Below the pieces are notes generated by a model that saw nothing but the letters and a program-made list of their open reading frames with translations, ran no database searches and had not been told where the DNA came from. A DNA stretch of 64,000 nt, taken from assembly GCF_900110485.1 (NCBI RefSeq), contig NZ_FODY01000026.1, forward strand, positions 1 through 64,000, read 5' to 3'. The position numbers and the translations under genes were made by a program. How positions within the stretch are numbered: the stretch's first letter is position 1; the number at the start of each line of letters is the position of its first letter. Of this stretch, positions 25,149 to 34,448 are shown piece by piece. Source of the stretch: Propionispora vibrioides (lineage in GTDB: Bacteria; Bacillota; Negativicutes; Propionisporales; Propionisporaceae).

Positions 25149-27488
25149 TCACAGGCCTTTCCAAAACACTTGCAACCATGTATTGATTTCATTTCCGTCG
25201 CGTACTTCCCTAGGATAACGCCAGTGGGCCGGAAACAGCTTTTTATAATAATAGCTGGAGAATCTTTCATCAATCAGCAGTACCACTCCTTTATCGTCTT
25301 CAGAGCGAATCACACGTCCAGCCGCTTGCAGCACTTTATTCATACCTGGATACATATACGCATATTCAAAGCCCAGTTCATTCTTCTTTCTAAAATGTTC
25401 CATAATCAGATTGCGCTCTAAACAGATTTGGGGAAGCCCCACTCCGATAATTACAGTCCCCAACAGTTTGTCCCCCTTGAGATCAATACCTTCTGAAAAA
25501 ATTCCTCCTAACACACAGAAACCCAGTAACATGCGATTACTGTCCGGCCGGAACCGCTCCAAGAAACTTTCCCGCTCTAGTTCCGACATGACATTGGTCT
25601 GAATCAGGGTCTCGATGTCAGAGTATAATTCCGAAAAAATATGATACACTTCCTGCATATAGTGATAGGATGGAAAAAAAACGAGATAATTCCCGGGTTT
25701 CTGCTGGATCGCCAGATGAATATATTGAGCAATTTCCTGATAACTACTCGCTCGATTTTTGAACTTGGTGGATATCCGGTCAGCCACCAGCAAGCATAAA
25801 TGTTCGACCTTAAAGGGCGATGGGAAGGCAATTTTTGCATCCGTTGCCTCACCACCCAATATTTCACTAAAATAATCCAACGGGACCAGGGTCGCCGAAA
25901 AAAATACACTGGACTTGCCTCGCTGGACTGCTTCCCCCAGCAGCTTGGAGGGATCCAGGCAAAACAGCTTCACCGTAACCTCTGACGAGGATGTTTCTAC
26001 ATACGTAATATAGTGGCCATCATAGAGTTCTACCATTTTTAAAAATATCAGCACATTAAAATAGAGTTCCAACAAGGCATCGTAACCGTCTGCTTTATGA
26101 TTGTCAGTTAATAAAGCAGACGCTTTCTTAACAAATGTCCAAAGCAGAGGATAAAGCTCCTCTGGTTGGTCCAACTGTGTATAATATCCTTCTTCGCCGC
26201 ACTCTTTTTTCATGCCCAGCATAACTGTATTAATTTTACTCAGGGTTTTGCCAATAGGCTGGCCTTTACAGAGATTTTTCACCTTCAAGAAGGTGCTTTT
26301 GGTCAGTTCGGCGGAAAACATCTCCCTTGCCCGGTCCACTAAATTATGTGCTTCATCAATTAGAAAGGTATAATCACCCTGACTGGTCTGAAAAAATCGT
26401 TTTAAATACACCCGGGGATCAAAAACATAATTATAGTCACAAATAACGCAATCGGCCCACAAGGCTAAGTCCAGGGAAAGCTCAAAGGGGCACACCATAT
26501 GCTTTTGTGAATAGGCTTCGATTACGTCCCGGGTAAAAGCTCGCTCCTGCAAAAACAACTCCATAATGGCATCATTGACCCGATCAAAATGTCCTTGGGC
26601 ATATTCGCAATGGTCCGGGTTGCATATAGATTTTTCCTTAAAACAGATTTTATCTTTCGCTGTGATCGTAATGGATTTAAAGTCCAAGCCACAGCCTCGC
26701 ATGACGTTCACAGCTTCTTCCGCCACTTGGCGGGTAATGGTTTTGGCGGTCAAATAAAATATCTTGCCCGTTTTATGCTCGCCCATCGCCTTAACGGCCG
26801 GAAACAAAGTGGAAATGGTTTTCCCAATTCCAGTGGGTGCCTGGACAAACAGTTTTTTGTTATCCGAAATGGTTCGATATACCGCAACCGCTAGCTCCCG
26901 CTGACCTTGTCGATAAGCTGGAAAAGGAAAATTCAGCTTTTTTATGGAAGAGTCCCGCAACTCCTTCCATGCCTCAAGCTGCTTAGCCCAAACTAAGTAA
27001 CTATCCAGCAGCCCATAAAAAAACGTTTGCAATTCCTGCAGGGTAACGGTTTCTCTTAGCCGTTTTATTTCCTCTGTATCAATATTGTAATAAGTCAATT
27101 GAATAGCGAGCTGTTCTACCTTGTTTTGTTCACCATAAATAAGTCCATAGCATTTGGCCTGAGCCCAATGCAGGGTATTAAAGGTCTCATCGATCCGTTC
27201 CAGGGGAATAGCCGTTGTCTTGATTTCATCGATCACTACCTGCTGCTGCTCGCTAATGATCCCATCTGCCCGGCCTTCTACCAGGAATAGAAAATCCTTG
27301 TAGCTAATTTCATATTTTAGTGTGACTTCCGCTATATAATTGTCGCCACCAGCCTTTTGAAGCTTTTGGTGTATTCTGGTTCCTTCTACCGCTCTGCTGG
27401 TTCCCACAAAACGAGTATCAATATCACCCGAACGCAAGGTATACTCTACTAAATCTTTTACTGATATGCGGACTACATGCGGTATCAC
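25149..27488 (-). CDS. DinG/XPD-type iron-sulfur helicase with N-terminal PD-(D/E)XK nuclease-like domain
   Basis: A GTG start at 27488 follows GAGGTG and gives 779 residues. Residues 1-170 resemble a RecB-type nuclease fold: GRADG at 73-77 and IDEIKTT at 87-92 place the D and ExK residues. A superfamily 2 helicase follows, with Walker A APTGIGKT (217-224), four cysteines Cys282, 289, 294 and 333 between motifs Ia and II that fit the XPD/DinG 4Fe-4S cluster, DEAH at 378-381, and a C-terminal GGIFSEGIDLKG and QAAGRVIR motif VI. It probably unwinds and trims structured DNA in repair. Single gene, 30 bases from the WG fragment. Confidence 0.88.
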   Translation of the reverse strand: MIPHVVRISVKDLVEYTLRSGDIDTRFVGTSRAVEGTRIHQKLQKAGGDNYIAEVTLKYEISYKDFLFLVEGRADGIISEQQQVVIDEIKTTAIPLERIDETFNTLHWAQAKCYGLIYGEQNKVEQLAIQLTYYNIDTEEIKRLRETVTLQELQTFFYGLLDSYLVWAKQLEAWKELRDSSIKKLNFPFPAYRQGQRELAVAVYRTISDNKKLFVQAPTGIGKTISTLFPAVKAMGEHKTGKIFYLTAKTITRQVAEEAVNVMRGCGLDFKSITITAKDKICFKEKSICNPDHCEYAQGHFDRVNDAIMELFLQERAFTRDVIEAYSQKHMVCPFELSLDLALWADCVICDYNYVFDPRVYLKRFFQTSQGDYTFLIDEAHNLVDRAREMFSAELTKSTFLKVKNLCKGQPIGKTLSKINTVMLGMKKECGEEGYYTQLDQPEELYPLLWTFVKKASALLTDNHKADGYDALLELYFNVLIFLKMVELYDGHYITYVETSSSEVTVKLFCLDPSKLLGEAVQRGKSSVFFSATLVPLDYFSEILGGEATDAKIAFPSPFKVEHLCLLVADRISTKFKNRASSYQEIAQYIHLAIQQKPGNYLVFFPSYHYMQEVYHIFSELYSDIETLIQTNVMSELERESFLERFRPDSNRMLLGFCVLGGIFSEGIDLKGDKLLGTVIIGVGLPQICLERNLIMEHFRKKNELGFEYAYMYPGMNKVLQAAGRVIRSEDDKGVVLLIDERFSSYYYKKLFPAHWRYPREVRDGNEINTWLQVFWKGL

Positions 27489-27760
27489 CTAAACTGGCAC
27501 CTCACTTCCTGCCATTGTAAACACTGAATATAGAATAAAGAAGGCCTGATTCAGGCCAGTTTGAGCTCCGCCTGAAGCTTAGCCGCGCTTAACTTTCGCT
27601 GGAAGCAACCCTCCCGGCTCTAAGCGGCTTGTTTTATGAAATCCAAGATTTATTACCTATTCCTTATTTATAATTATTTCGCAGCAATTATTTTTTTCCT
27701 ATATGCGCATATAAGGTTTTTTCTATTTCCCGACTGGAACACCTGGCAACGCTATATCGC
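27489..27760. other. Structured intergenic stretch
   Basis: It contains GGCCTGATTCAGGCC (27543-27557) and a pair of imperfect arms built on AGCCGCGCTTAA and TAAGCGGCTT between 27580 and 27632. No coding frame is supported. Confidence 0.3.
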
Positions 27761-27997
27761 CTATTCCGCTTGCCTAGAAGCATTTTTTGAGGTCAAATAA
27801 TAGACATTTATACAAACTGTAAATAAATTAATTAAGGCCACCGGTATTGCATGAATCGCAACGGCATAGATGACAAAACATATAGAACCTATCAGGTTCA
27901 CAAACCGCAGTTTATTTATCGATTTCATTAAGAAGGAAATAGCTACTAGAACGGAAGCCAGATAGCCCAATCCTTCTACTACATTGATACTCCCCAT
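27761..27997 (-). CDS. Small YgjV-like membrane protein
   Basis: The 78-residue protein has three hydrophobic segments (VEGLGYLASVLVAISFLM, LIGSICFVIYAVAIHAIP, VALINLFTVCINVYYL) separated by short basic loops. The pattern is that of small bacterial inner-membrane proteins of the YgjV type (G-Y-L-A-S near the start, K-x-L-R-x-x-N-x-x-G in the middle). Function unknown. AGGTTGAG precedes the ATG. It is isolated between structured intergenic stretches. Confidence 0.65.
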   Translation of the reverse strand: MGSINVVEGLGYLASVLVAISFLMKSINKLRFVNLIGSICFVIYAVAIHAIPVALINLFTVCINVYYLTSKNASRQAE

Positions 27998-28159
27998 ATT
28001 ATCTCAACCTTTCTTTATGGCTTTCCAAACTGAGTATGCCTTTAGCTTAAATAGATTATTCGGATTGACCGGCAAAGTACCACCATTGCATAAGAAATAA
28101 AATCTAAAACCTTCAGCCTGAACGAAGGCAGTTCGGCTTTACCATTTTTCAAATAAAAA

Positions 28160-28198
28160 GCATCTTCTCCTGTTTGATAAAGAAACAGGCAAAGATGC
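28160..28198 (-). terminator. Second terminator after the epoxide hydrolase gene
   Basis: On the minus strand the arms GCATCTTTGCCTGTTT and AAACAGGAGAAGATGC pair with small bulges and run into CTTTTTATTT. Confidence 0.6.
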
Positions 28199-28270
28199 GG
28201 ATGAACATTAAACTCCTCTTTAGTTTTAGTATAGTTCTATACGCTTTACCAAAATCCTGTTTTTTATAAA

Positions 28271-28294
28271 ACCAAAAGGAATATTCCTTTTGGT
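28271..28294 (-). terminator. Palindromic terminator of the epoxide hydrolase gene
   Basis: ACCAAAAGGAATATTCCTTT continues to a perfect 24-bp palindrome followed on the minus strand by TTTATAAAAAAC. The remainder of 27998-28324 shows no gene. Confidence 0.6.
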
Positions 28295-28324
28295 CAACTT
28301 TTTGCGACAGCCGTAAGTTGATAA

Positions 28325-29482
28325 TTATTTTTTCGCTTCCGTTCTGAACGGTCGATAGAACGTGCGAATGTCCTCAGCCAAAGGCTCGGGATCTTCCATG
28401 GCAGTAAAATGTCCGCCACGAGGCATTAACGTCCAGCGAGTTATATTTAGATGTCGCTCCGCCCATTCTTTAGGTGGCAGCAGTATATCAGCCGGAAAGA
28501 GGGCAATTCCCGTGGGGACCTCAATTTGTCCCATGGGCGGCAAAGAATTCATATTTTCATAATATATGCGCGTTGATGACCCGCTCGTGTTCGTGACCCA
28601 ATAAATCATGATATTAGTAAGCAGCTCATCCTTGCTGAAACTCTGCTCAAGATCACCCTGACAATCGCTCCAGGCACGGAATTTTTCAACAATCCAACTA
28701 GCTAACCCCACCGGTGAATCGGAAAGTCCGTACACAAGAGTCTGGGGCTTCGTCGATTGAATGGACATATAGGCGCCCTCTTGGGCAATCCATTGTTGAG
28801 CACTTCTCTTGTAGTCCAATTCTTCTTTGGCAAGCCCCGCCTCATTAGAAGTCATGAGATTTCTAATGATACCGATATCCGTAAGATGGATTCCAACAAG
28901 AAGCTCCGGATGGTTTAATGCCAGATATCTTGTAACGCCAGAACCAATATCTCCACCGGCAGCAGCAAAACGTCGATAACCAAGTTCTTCGGTCATTAGT
29001 TTAGCCCAAAGCTCGGAAACCCGAAAATTATTGATGCCACTATGCTCAGGACGGCTAGAAAAACCAAATCCCGGCAGGGAAGGGACAATCACATCGAAAG
29101 AATCAGCCGGGTCACCGCCATAACGGGCCGGGTCGGTCAACAGGGGGATGATCTTCTTGTAACGTATAAAACTGTCAGGCCATCCGTGAGTAAGGATAAT
29201 GGGTAAAGGGTTGGGACCTTTACCGCGTTCATGCACGAAGTGCACATCTATTCCATCGACCTTGCAGTGAAACTGGGAATAGCGGTTCAGTTCCTGTTCT
29301 TGGGCACGCCAATCGAAATGGTCCCGCCAATACGAAACAAGCGACTGTAAATAGCCCATTTCTGTTCCCCGTTCCCAAGCCGAATCTTTCAATTGGTCTG
29401 GCCATCGAACATGATCCAGTCTATATTTCAGATCGTCAAGCACTTCCTGCGCAATTTGGATACGAAAACCTTCCACAGCCAT
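28325..29482 (-). CDS. Epoxide hydrolase family alpha/beta hydrolase
   Basis: ATG 29482 is placed five bases after AAGGAGGAG; an ATG three bases earlier is equally possible. The 385-residue protein has the N-terminal EHN domain (to about 95) and an alpha/beta hydrolase core: oxyanion motif HGWPDS (about 100-105), nucleophile Asp178 in GGDIGS, and a late His in PRGGHFTAMEDP. Asp as nucleophile is the mark of epoxide hydrolases rather than esterases; they open epoxides to diols through an ester intermediate. Cytosolic. Single gene with tandem terminators. Substrate not indicated by context. Confidence 0.88.
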   Translation of the reverse strand: MAVEGFRIQIAQEVLDDLKYRLDHVRWPDQLKDSAWERGTEMGYLQSLVSYWRDHFDWRAQEQELNRYSQFHCKVDGIDVHFVHERGKGPNPLPIILTHGWPDSFIRYKKIIPLLTDPARYGGDPADSFDVIVPSLPGFGFSSRPEHSGINNFRVSELWAKLMTEELGYRRFAAAGGDIGSGVTRYLALNHPELLVGIHLTDIGIIRNLMTSNEAGLAKEELDYKRSAQQWIAQEGAYMSIQSTKPQTLVYGLSDSPVGLASWIVEKFRAWSDCQGDLEQSFSKDELLTNIMIYWVTNTSGSSTRIYYENMNSLPPMGQIEVPTGIALFPADILLPPKEWAERHLNITRWTLMPRGGHFTAMEDPEPLAEDIRTFYRPFRTEAKK

Positions 29483-29640
29483 CATGCTCCTCCTTCAGGT
29501 AAGTTTTTTTCAAGATCAACATTCACAAGAAAGCGACTCATTTCTTTACTCAGTCCTCCCCCTTCCCTCGCCAAATTTATCAGCTTAACGGTAACTGACC
29601 AGAACCTGCCTCAGAGTGAAAAGCAGCAAACCTTATAGCA

Positions 29641-29674
29641 AAAAGGCCTGCAGAGCATCAACCCTGCAGGCCTT
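29641..29674 (-). terminator. Terminator of the tRNA-Ala gene
   Basis: The arms AAGGCCTGCAG and CTGCAGGCCTT pair perfectly around a 10-base loop and on the minus strand run into TTTTTGC, nine bases after the tRNA 3' CCA. Confidence 0.85.
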
Positions 29675-29682
29675 AAGTTGTC

Positions 29683-29758
29683 TGGTGGAGACGGTGGGAT
29701 TCGAACCCATGACCTCTTGAATGCGAGCCAAGCGCTCTCCCAACTGAGCTACGCCCCC
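29683..29758 (-). tRNA. tRNA-Ala, anticodon CGC
   Basis: The minus strand folds as a 76-nt tRNA: acceptor GGGGGCG with CGTCTCC, D-arm GCTC...GAGC, anticodon stem CTTGG/TCAAG with loop CTCGCAT, and T-arm GGGTTCGAATCCC. The CCA end is encoded. The loop gives anticodon CGC, reading GCG alanine codons. This is less common in Firmicutes than the TGC and GGC alanine tRNAs. Confidence 0.93.
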
Positions 29759-29972
29759 AATGGATTACTATAGGCTTTCATGAGCAGCCAATACATAGTA
29801 TTCTACTTCACAGTATTTTACATGCGCGCCAAAATTCCTGCACCGCTACAATTTTTTTCTTATAACAGCCTGAAATACGCCGAGGGAAACGGCGACATCC
29901 CCGAAAGTCAAAAAGAACATTTGAAAATGCTATAATGAATATAGCAAAATATTTGAACACGGAGATTCACCT

Positions 29973-30728
29973 ATGCTGCAAAAAAGCGAAAGTTTCCTGA
30001 AATGCTGCCAATTTATCAAAGAAGAAAATATAGATACTTCCCGTTATCCATTTTGCCTCCCTCTATTTACCCATCATACGGAGGTCCAGTTTCATCCGCA
30101 GATTACCTTCTTCGTTGGTGAAAATGGCAGCGGCAAATCAACGCTGCTGGAAGCTATCGCTGTGGCGCGAGGCTTCAACCCCGAGGGAGGTACGCTTAAC
30201 TTTAATTTTTCCTCACACGACTCCCATTCCAGCCTGTATCAGCACGTTAGACTGGTCAAGGGAACCAAGCGGCTCCGGGACGGCTTCTTCCTGCGGGCCG
30301 AGAGCTTTTACAACTTGGCTACTTCCATTGAAAAGATGGATTCCGAAGGCATTGGCGCCCGCGTCATTGACTCCTTCGGCGGCCGTTCGCTGCACGAGCA
30401 GTCCCACGGCGAATCCTTCTTTGCTGCCATTCAAAACCGTTTTCGCGGCCAGGGACTCTACATTCTGGACGAACCGGAAGCCGCCCTCTCGCCGGTAAGG
30501 CAAATGGCCCTGCTGTCCCGCATCCACGAACTAATCCGGCTGGACTCCCAGTTTATTATCGCCACCCATTCTCCCTTTCTGCTCGCTTACCCGGGCGCCT
30601 TGATCTACCAGCTATCGGCGGAGGGCACCGGCTTGCAGCAGATGGCTTACGAACAAACCGATCATTACGTTATTACCAAACAGTTTATTAATAACTACCA
30701 GAAGATGCTGGACATATTATTGCAATGA
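29973..30728 (+). CDS. AAA-family ATPase (ABC/SMC-like, COG3910 type)
   Basis: A 251-residue soluble ATPase with Walker A GENGSGKST (about 49-57), an ABC-like signature around LHEQSHGESFF, Walker B LYILDEPEAALSP and the switch His in ATHSPFLLAYPG. Such small single-domain proteins (about 250 aa) are predicted ATPases of the OLD/RecF-like branch with unknown partners; there is no TOPRIM nuclease domain. GGAG precedes the start. It is a single gene with higher GC than its upstream region. It may be a general stress or toxin-type ATPase, but nothing adjacent supports that. Confidence 0.82.
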   Translation: MLQKSESFLKCCQFIKEENIDTSRYPFCLPLFTHHTEVQFHPQITFFVGENGSGKSTLLEAIAVARGFNPEGGTLNFNFSSHDSHSSLYQHVRLVKGTKRLRDGFFLRAESFYNLATSIEKMDSEGIGARVIDSFGGRSLHEQSHGESFFAAIQNRFRGQGLYILDEPEAALSPVRQMALLSRIHELIRLDSQFIIATHSPFLLAYPGALIYQLSAEGTGLQQMAYEQTDHYVITKQFINNYQKMLDILLQ

Positions 30729-30974
30729 ACACATAATGCTTCTACTTCTTATTCTTTTATAATCCGCAGGGAGGTCCCGCCTAAGTCACAGGGTAGGTTA
30801 CTTTTAATCATGTAAATTTATAAATCGGTGCAGCACTGGCAAAATTAAATCATCAGTACTGTCCCCGCACCAGCTCCTCTACTGTATCCTGGAAACACTC
30901 CTTAAAAATTCGATTAGCGACTACTGATCAGTCCCCCCATGATATATAATGGTAAAACAAAGGAGGAATCATCT

Positions 30975-31880
30975 ATGAGAATTGGGATTATAGGTCTGGG
31001 TAATATCGCCCAAAAAGCATACTTACCGGTAATAACGGCCAGATCGAACTTAGAACTGGTGCTTTGCACCAGAAACCCTGTTGTTTTATCGTCCATAGCC
31101 AAGAAATATCGCATTTCTCAAACCGTACAAACACTGGATGAACTGATTGCCTCCGGTGTAGAGGCTGCTTTTGTTCATACCGCCACCGAAGCCCACAAAG
31201 ATATAATCACTACGCTTTTGTCAAGCAACATTCATGTCTATGTGGATAAACCCATTGCGTATTATTATAAAGAAGCTGTTGAACTGTCTGAACTGGCACT
31301 GCGTCAGAAGAAAATTCTTCTGACCGGTTTTAACCGCCGTTTTGCTCCCATGTACGCCAATCTCAAACAGCAAGCAGCCCCGCAACTTATCATGATGCAA
31401 AAAAACCGCGCCGCAGAGCCGGATGAAGTGCGGCATTTTATCTTCGACGACTTTATCCATGTGGTAGATACGCTCCGCTATCTCTTCGGAACATCGGCAG
31501 ATACGATCTCTGCACGTGGTTTAACCGAAAACGGTAAACTGTCTACTATCGTTTTGGAACTTTCCAGCCAGCATCGTACGGCCCTCGGCATTATGAGCCG
31601 GACCAGCGGTATCAATGAGGAAATTCTCGAATACATGGGTTCCGGCCAAAAGTTCACCGTCACCGATTTACAGCAGACCCGGCATGCGACACAAAATACC
31701 GAGCATTATTTAAAACACAACGACTGGGAGACGGTCCTATACCGGCGGGGTTTTGAACAGATCATCGATCATTTCCTATACTGCGTGATAAACAGCCAGC
31801 CGCCAGCCATATCTCTGGAAGATGCACTGGTAACGCATGAACTTTGCGAAAATATTGTAGAACAGCTTATCAAAGAATAA
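30975..31880 (+). CDS. Gfo/Idh/MocA-family oxidoreductase
   Basis: ATG 30975 follows AGGAGG. The 301-residue enzyme begins with a Rossmann motif (IGIIGLGNIAQKAYLPVI), has the family lysine in HVYVDKPIAYYYKEA (EKP form as DKP), and continues with LLTGFNRRFAPMY and DDFIHVVDTLRYLFG, where the HxxD-type active-site pair lies. These enzymes oxidise or reduce sugars and inositols with NAD(P). Only one gene is present, so the substrate is open; similar proteins without partners are often annotated as virulence-factor MviM-like. Confidence 0.85.
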   Translation: MRIGIIGLGNIAQKAYLPVITARSNLELVLCTRNPVVLSSIAKKYRISQTVQTLDELIASGVEAAFVHTATEAHKDIITTLLSSNIHVYVDKPIAYYYKEAVELSELALRQKKILLTGFNRRFAPMYANLKQQAAPQLIMMQKNRAAEPDEVRHFIFDDFIHVVDTLRYLFGTSADTISARGLTENGKLSTIVLELSSQHRTALGIMSRTSGINEEILEYMGSGQKFTVTDLQQTRHATQNTEHYLKHNDWETVLYRRGFEQIIDHFLYCVINSQPPAISLEDALVTHELCENIVEQLIKE

Positions 31881-32023
31881 AAAGATAGCTCCTGAAAGAT
31901 TGCAGTGAGGAAATAACCTTTTCACTGCGTTTATCCTGATTGTCTGCCTAACAGGCAATCCTCTGTTTTGAGGAACCGTTAGGCATAATACCTGCGTGGA
32001 AACTATTGTTAGGAGAATCATCT

Positions 32024-33322
32024 ATGAGCAAAAAAGCGGTGGAATGGTTATACCGGGAACTGCCCGGCCTGGTTGAAAAGGGCATCTTAACACCGGAAAC
32101 AGCCGAAAATTTAAGACATCATTACGGGGCACCGGACGTTACACCGGGACGGCGTACCGTGCTATTGCTCTTCGGAGTAATTGGCACTATATTAGTAGGG
32201 CTGGGCATCATTTTGATTTTTGCGCACAATTGGGAGAATCTGCCCAGAATTACCCGTTTACTGATAGCTACTGGATTGTTGCTCTTCTCGCAAGCCATTT
32301 CAGGCTTCACTCTATACCGGAAACAAGACAGCCTGATCTGGCGTGAATCAGCCGGTACTTTTCAATTTTTAATGCTTGGCGCAGCCATGGCTATAGTCGG
32401 GCAAACCTACCACCTGGCCGAAGATACCGATGCGTTTTTACGTACCTGGCTGCTTTTATCTTCGCCGGTCATTTATCTGCTGCATTCGCGCAGCGCCGGC
32501 ATTTTTTACACCCTAGGGCTTACCTTCTGGACTGCCGGCGGTCCTTTCAGACTTGAAGCGCAGTGGCCTTGGCTGCTGTTGTTATCAGGTCTGGTCCTGC
32601 CGCATTACTACCGGTTAATCAAACAGGAACGCTATGCCAATACCACCATCATAACCTGCTGGGTCGCCAATGTTTGCTTTTATATTGCTTTTACAGCCGT
32701 ATTCAACCGCTTTCTCGACCACTTTGGCATGCTGACTTATGTCGCTTTATTTGTGTGTAATGTGTTGATTGGCCGTTTATGGTTTTCCCGTCAAACCAGC
32801 GGCTGGCCCATGCCGTTCCAGGGTATCGGGTTAACCGGGATAACCGTACTCCTCTTTTTTCTGACCTTCCGTAGTTCCGGGAGGCAGCTTACCATGCCTG
32901 TTACTCCTTTCCTAGCTGAGACCAGTCTGGTCATCGTTGTGCTGTTCCTGCTGCTATACATACAAGGCCTGTTTATCCGCCGTCTGAACTGGCGAAAGGA
33001 TCTGCCGCTTTTATTGGCGCCCTTCATCGTTGCCGGCGGCTATCTGTTCAACCTGGCTGATCCTGGCGGGATGACTACCACGATATTAGCTAATATCTTT
33101 TTTCTTTTTATCAGTCTGCACACTATTCGCGCCGGGGTTCACCAGCAGCAGTTGGGATTGGTTAATGCCGGTATGCTGCTATTGACAGCCATCATCGCCG
33201 CCCGTTTTCTGGATATTGATTTCAGCTTTATTGTCCGCGGCCTGGTCTTTATGCTACTGGGTATTGCCTTTTTAGGGACTAATCTCTATCTGGTACGGAG
33301 CAAAGGAGGTGGCAAACTATGA
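32024..33322 (+). CDS. DUF2157 membrane protein
   Basis: The start at 32024 follows AGGAGA. The 432-residue protein has a soluble N-terminus of about 55 residues (KKAVEWLYRELPGLVEKGIL, the conserved DUF2157 head) then about 12 hydrophobic spans. Its last codons overlap the next gene by four bases (ATGA), which points to translational coupling. DUF2157 proteins are commonly paired with a GDYxxLxY protein, as here; the pair is thought to act together in the membrane, with unknown role. Confidence 0.85.
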   Translation: MSKKAVEWLYRELPGLVEKGILTPETAENLRHHYGAPDVTPGRRTVLLLFGVIGTILVGLGIILIFAHNWENLPRITRLLIATGLLLFSQAISGFTLYRKQDSLIWRESAGTFQFLMLGAAMAIVGQTYHLAEDTDAFLRTWLLLSSPVIYLLHSRSAGIFYTLGLTFWTAGGPFRLEAQWPWLLLLSGLVLPHYYRLIKQERYANTTIITCWVANVCFYIAFTAVFNRFLDHFGMLTYVALFVCNVLIGRLWFSRQTSGWPMPFQGIGLTGITVLLFFLTFRSSGRQLTMPVTPFLAETSLVIVVLFLLLYIQGLFIRRLNWRKDLPLLLAPFIVAGGYLFNLADPGGMTTTILANIFFLFISLHTIRAGVHQQQLGLVNAGMLLLTAIIAARFLDIDFSFIVRGLVFMLLGIAFLGTNLYLVRSKGGGKL

Positions 33323-33864
33323 GGCAGCAAATCCGCCTGCTGTTATTTATCACTGCAGCCATTTTGCAGTTAGCAACGCCGCTTTATATGGCCTGGCATT
33401 GGGAAGACATTCTGCAAACCGGGGAAACCTTCTATTGGCAAACGGCTCCGGTTGATCCTTACGATACCTTTAAAGGACGCTACATGGATTTGCGCTTCCA
33501 GCAAACAATCATACCCCGACCAGATCATACGGCATGGCGTTATGGCCAGACCGCGTATGCCTTGATTGACCACGACAGTCAAAACCATGCCTATATTAGC
33601 GGCATCAGTCGTTCCGCACCTTCCAACGCTGCCTACCTTCAGGTGAAAGTCAGTTATATTCAGGATGATACGATTCATATTGATCTTCCGTTCAAGCGCT
33701 ATTACCTGCCGGAAGATCTGACTACAGCCGCCGAGGACGCTTACCGTAAACATGTCGGCGATGCTACCGTAGCTGCTGTTCGTATCAAAGACGGTTATGG
33801 CGTGATCGAACAACTCTATATCAAGGGTCAACCCCTGTCCGAATTTCTGCAAAACCAGAAATAG
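33319..33864 (+). CDS. GDYxxLxY-motif protein, partner of DUF2157
   Basis: A 181-residue protein with one N-terminal membrane anchor (LLLFITAAILQLATPLYMAW) and an extracytoplasmic domain. The family hallmark GDYxxLxY appears as GRYMDLRF in DPYDTFKGRYMDLRF. A second conserved region, HIDLPFKRYYLPE, follows. It overlaps the DUF2157 gene by four bases and ends at a strong terminator, so the two form a closed operon. Function unknown. Confidence 0.85.
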   Translation: MRQQIRLLLFITAAILQLATPLYMAWHWEDILQTGETFYWQTAPVDPYDTFKGRYMDLRFQQTIIPRPDHTAWRYGQTAYALIDHDSQNHAYISGISRSAPSNAAYLQVKVSYIQDDTIHIDLPFKRYYLPEDLTTAAEDAYRKHVGDATVAAVRIKDGYGVIEQLYIKGQPLSEFLQNQK

Positions 33865-33870
33865 CATAAA

Positions 33871-33917
33871 AATAAGCCCTAAACCAAGTTCTAAAGCGCC
33901 TGGTTTGGGGCTTATTT
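33871..33917 (+). terminator. Terminator AATAAGCCCTAAACC family, copy 1
   Basis: AATAAGCCCTAAACCA pairs with TGGTTTGGGGCTTATT and is followed by TATC. The same unit follows the secreted protein gene at 42281-42320. Confidence 0.8.
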
Positions 33918-34053
33918 ATCAGGTTAAACACCTACTGAATGGTAAGACGTCCGTCCCAAGTCTCATGAGATGGCTCCGCTTCTCCAGGCTCTGTCAGTGC
34001 TTACGGCTTAAGAACATATTGGAACTACATATGGCCGTATTTTAAAGAACTAA

Positions 34054-34380
34054 TCAGACATTATGAAGATACCGCTGAAATCCTACAACTAAACGATAAC
34101 ATAACGGAAATCCAATACCAATAAAGAAAATGCCATATAACATTGAGAAGTCAAAAAAAATCAGGCTTCTCACTATAGACCAAAGAATTGCAAACAAGTA
34201 CATCAACATGCTAAGCTTTCCAAAAAACTGAAGACTTTTACGTAAAAAACCTTCTCCTTGTAGCTCATCTAGCCAGAATAATTTTTCAAAAAATAATTTG
34301 ACCCTTTGCAACTTTGGATATTTCATAATTAAAGCTATTAATATCATTACTATTCCCAAAATCATATAAATCAACTGCAT
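34054..34380 (-). CDS. Small membrane protein (108 aa)
   Basis: The product has three hydrophobic segments (LIYMILGIVMILIALIM, FGKLSMLMYLFAILWSIV, FDFSMLYGIFFIGIGFPL) and a basic-acidic middle stretch (KLFFEKLFWLDELQGEGF). No family is recognised. It follows the TPR/redoxin gene by about 70 bases in the same direction and may be the last gene of the hscC operon. The ribosome-binding site (GTGAGTG) is weak. Confidence 0.55.
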   Translation of the reverse strand: MQLIYMILGIVMILIALIMKYPKLQRVKLFFEKLFWLDELQGEGFLRKSLQFFGKLSMLMYLFAILWSIVRSLIFFDFSMLYGIFFIGIGFPLCYRLVVGFQRYLHNV

Positions 34381-34448
34381 CACTCACTTTCGAGGAATAT
34401 GGCTGTTACATTCAGTGATAACTTAAATCAATAAGGATATTCATAATT

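Noticed and set aside
29973-30728. AAA ATPase considered as part of a phage-defence pair
   Set aside because: No nuclease, TOPRIM or other effector gene adjoins it; neighbours are a tRNA and a metabolic oxidoreductase.
30840-30930. Minus-strand stretch reading VANRIFKECFQDTVEELVRGQY and a stop, like the end of a gene
   Set aside because: Too short and without a recognised family; no matching frame upstream.
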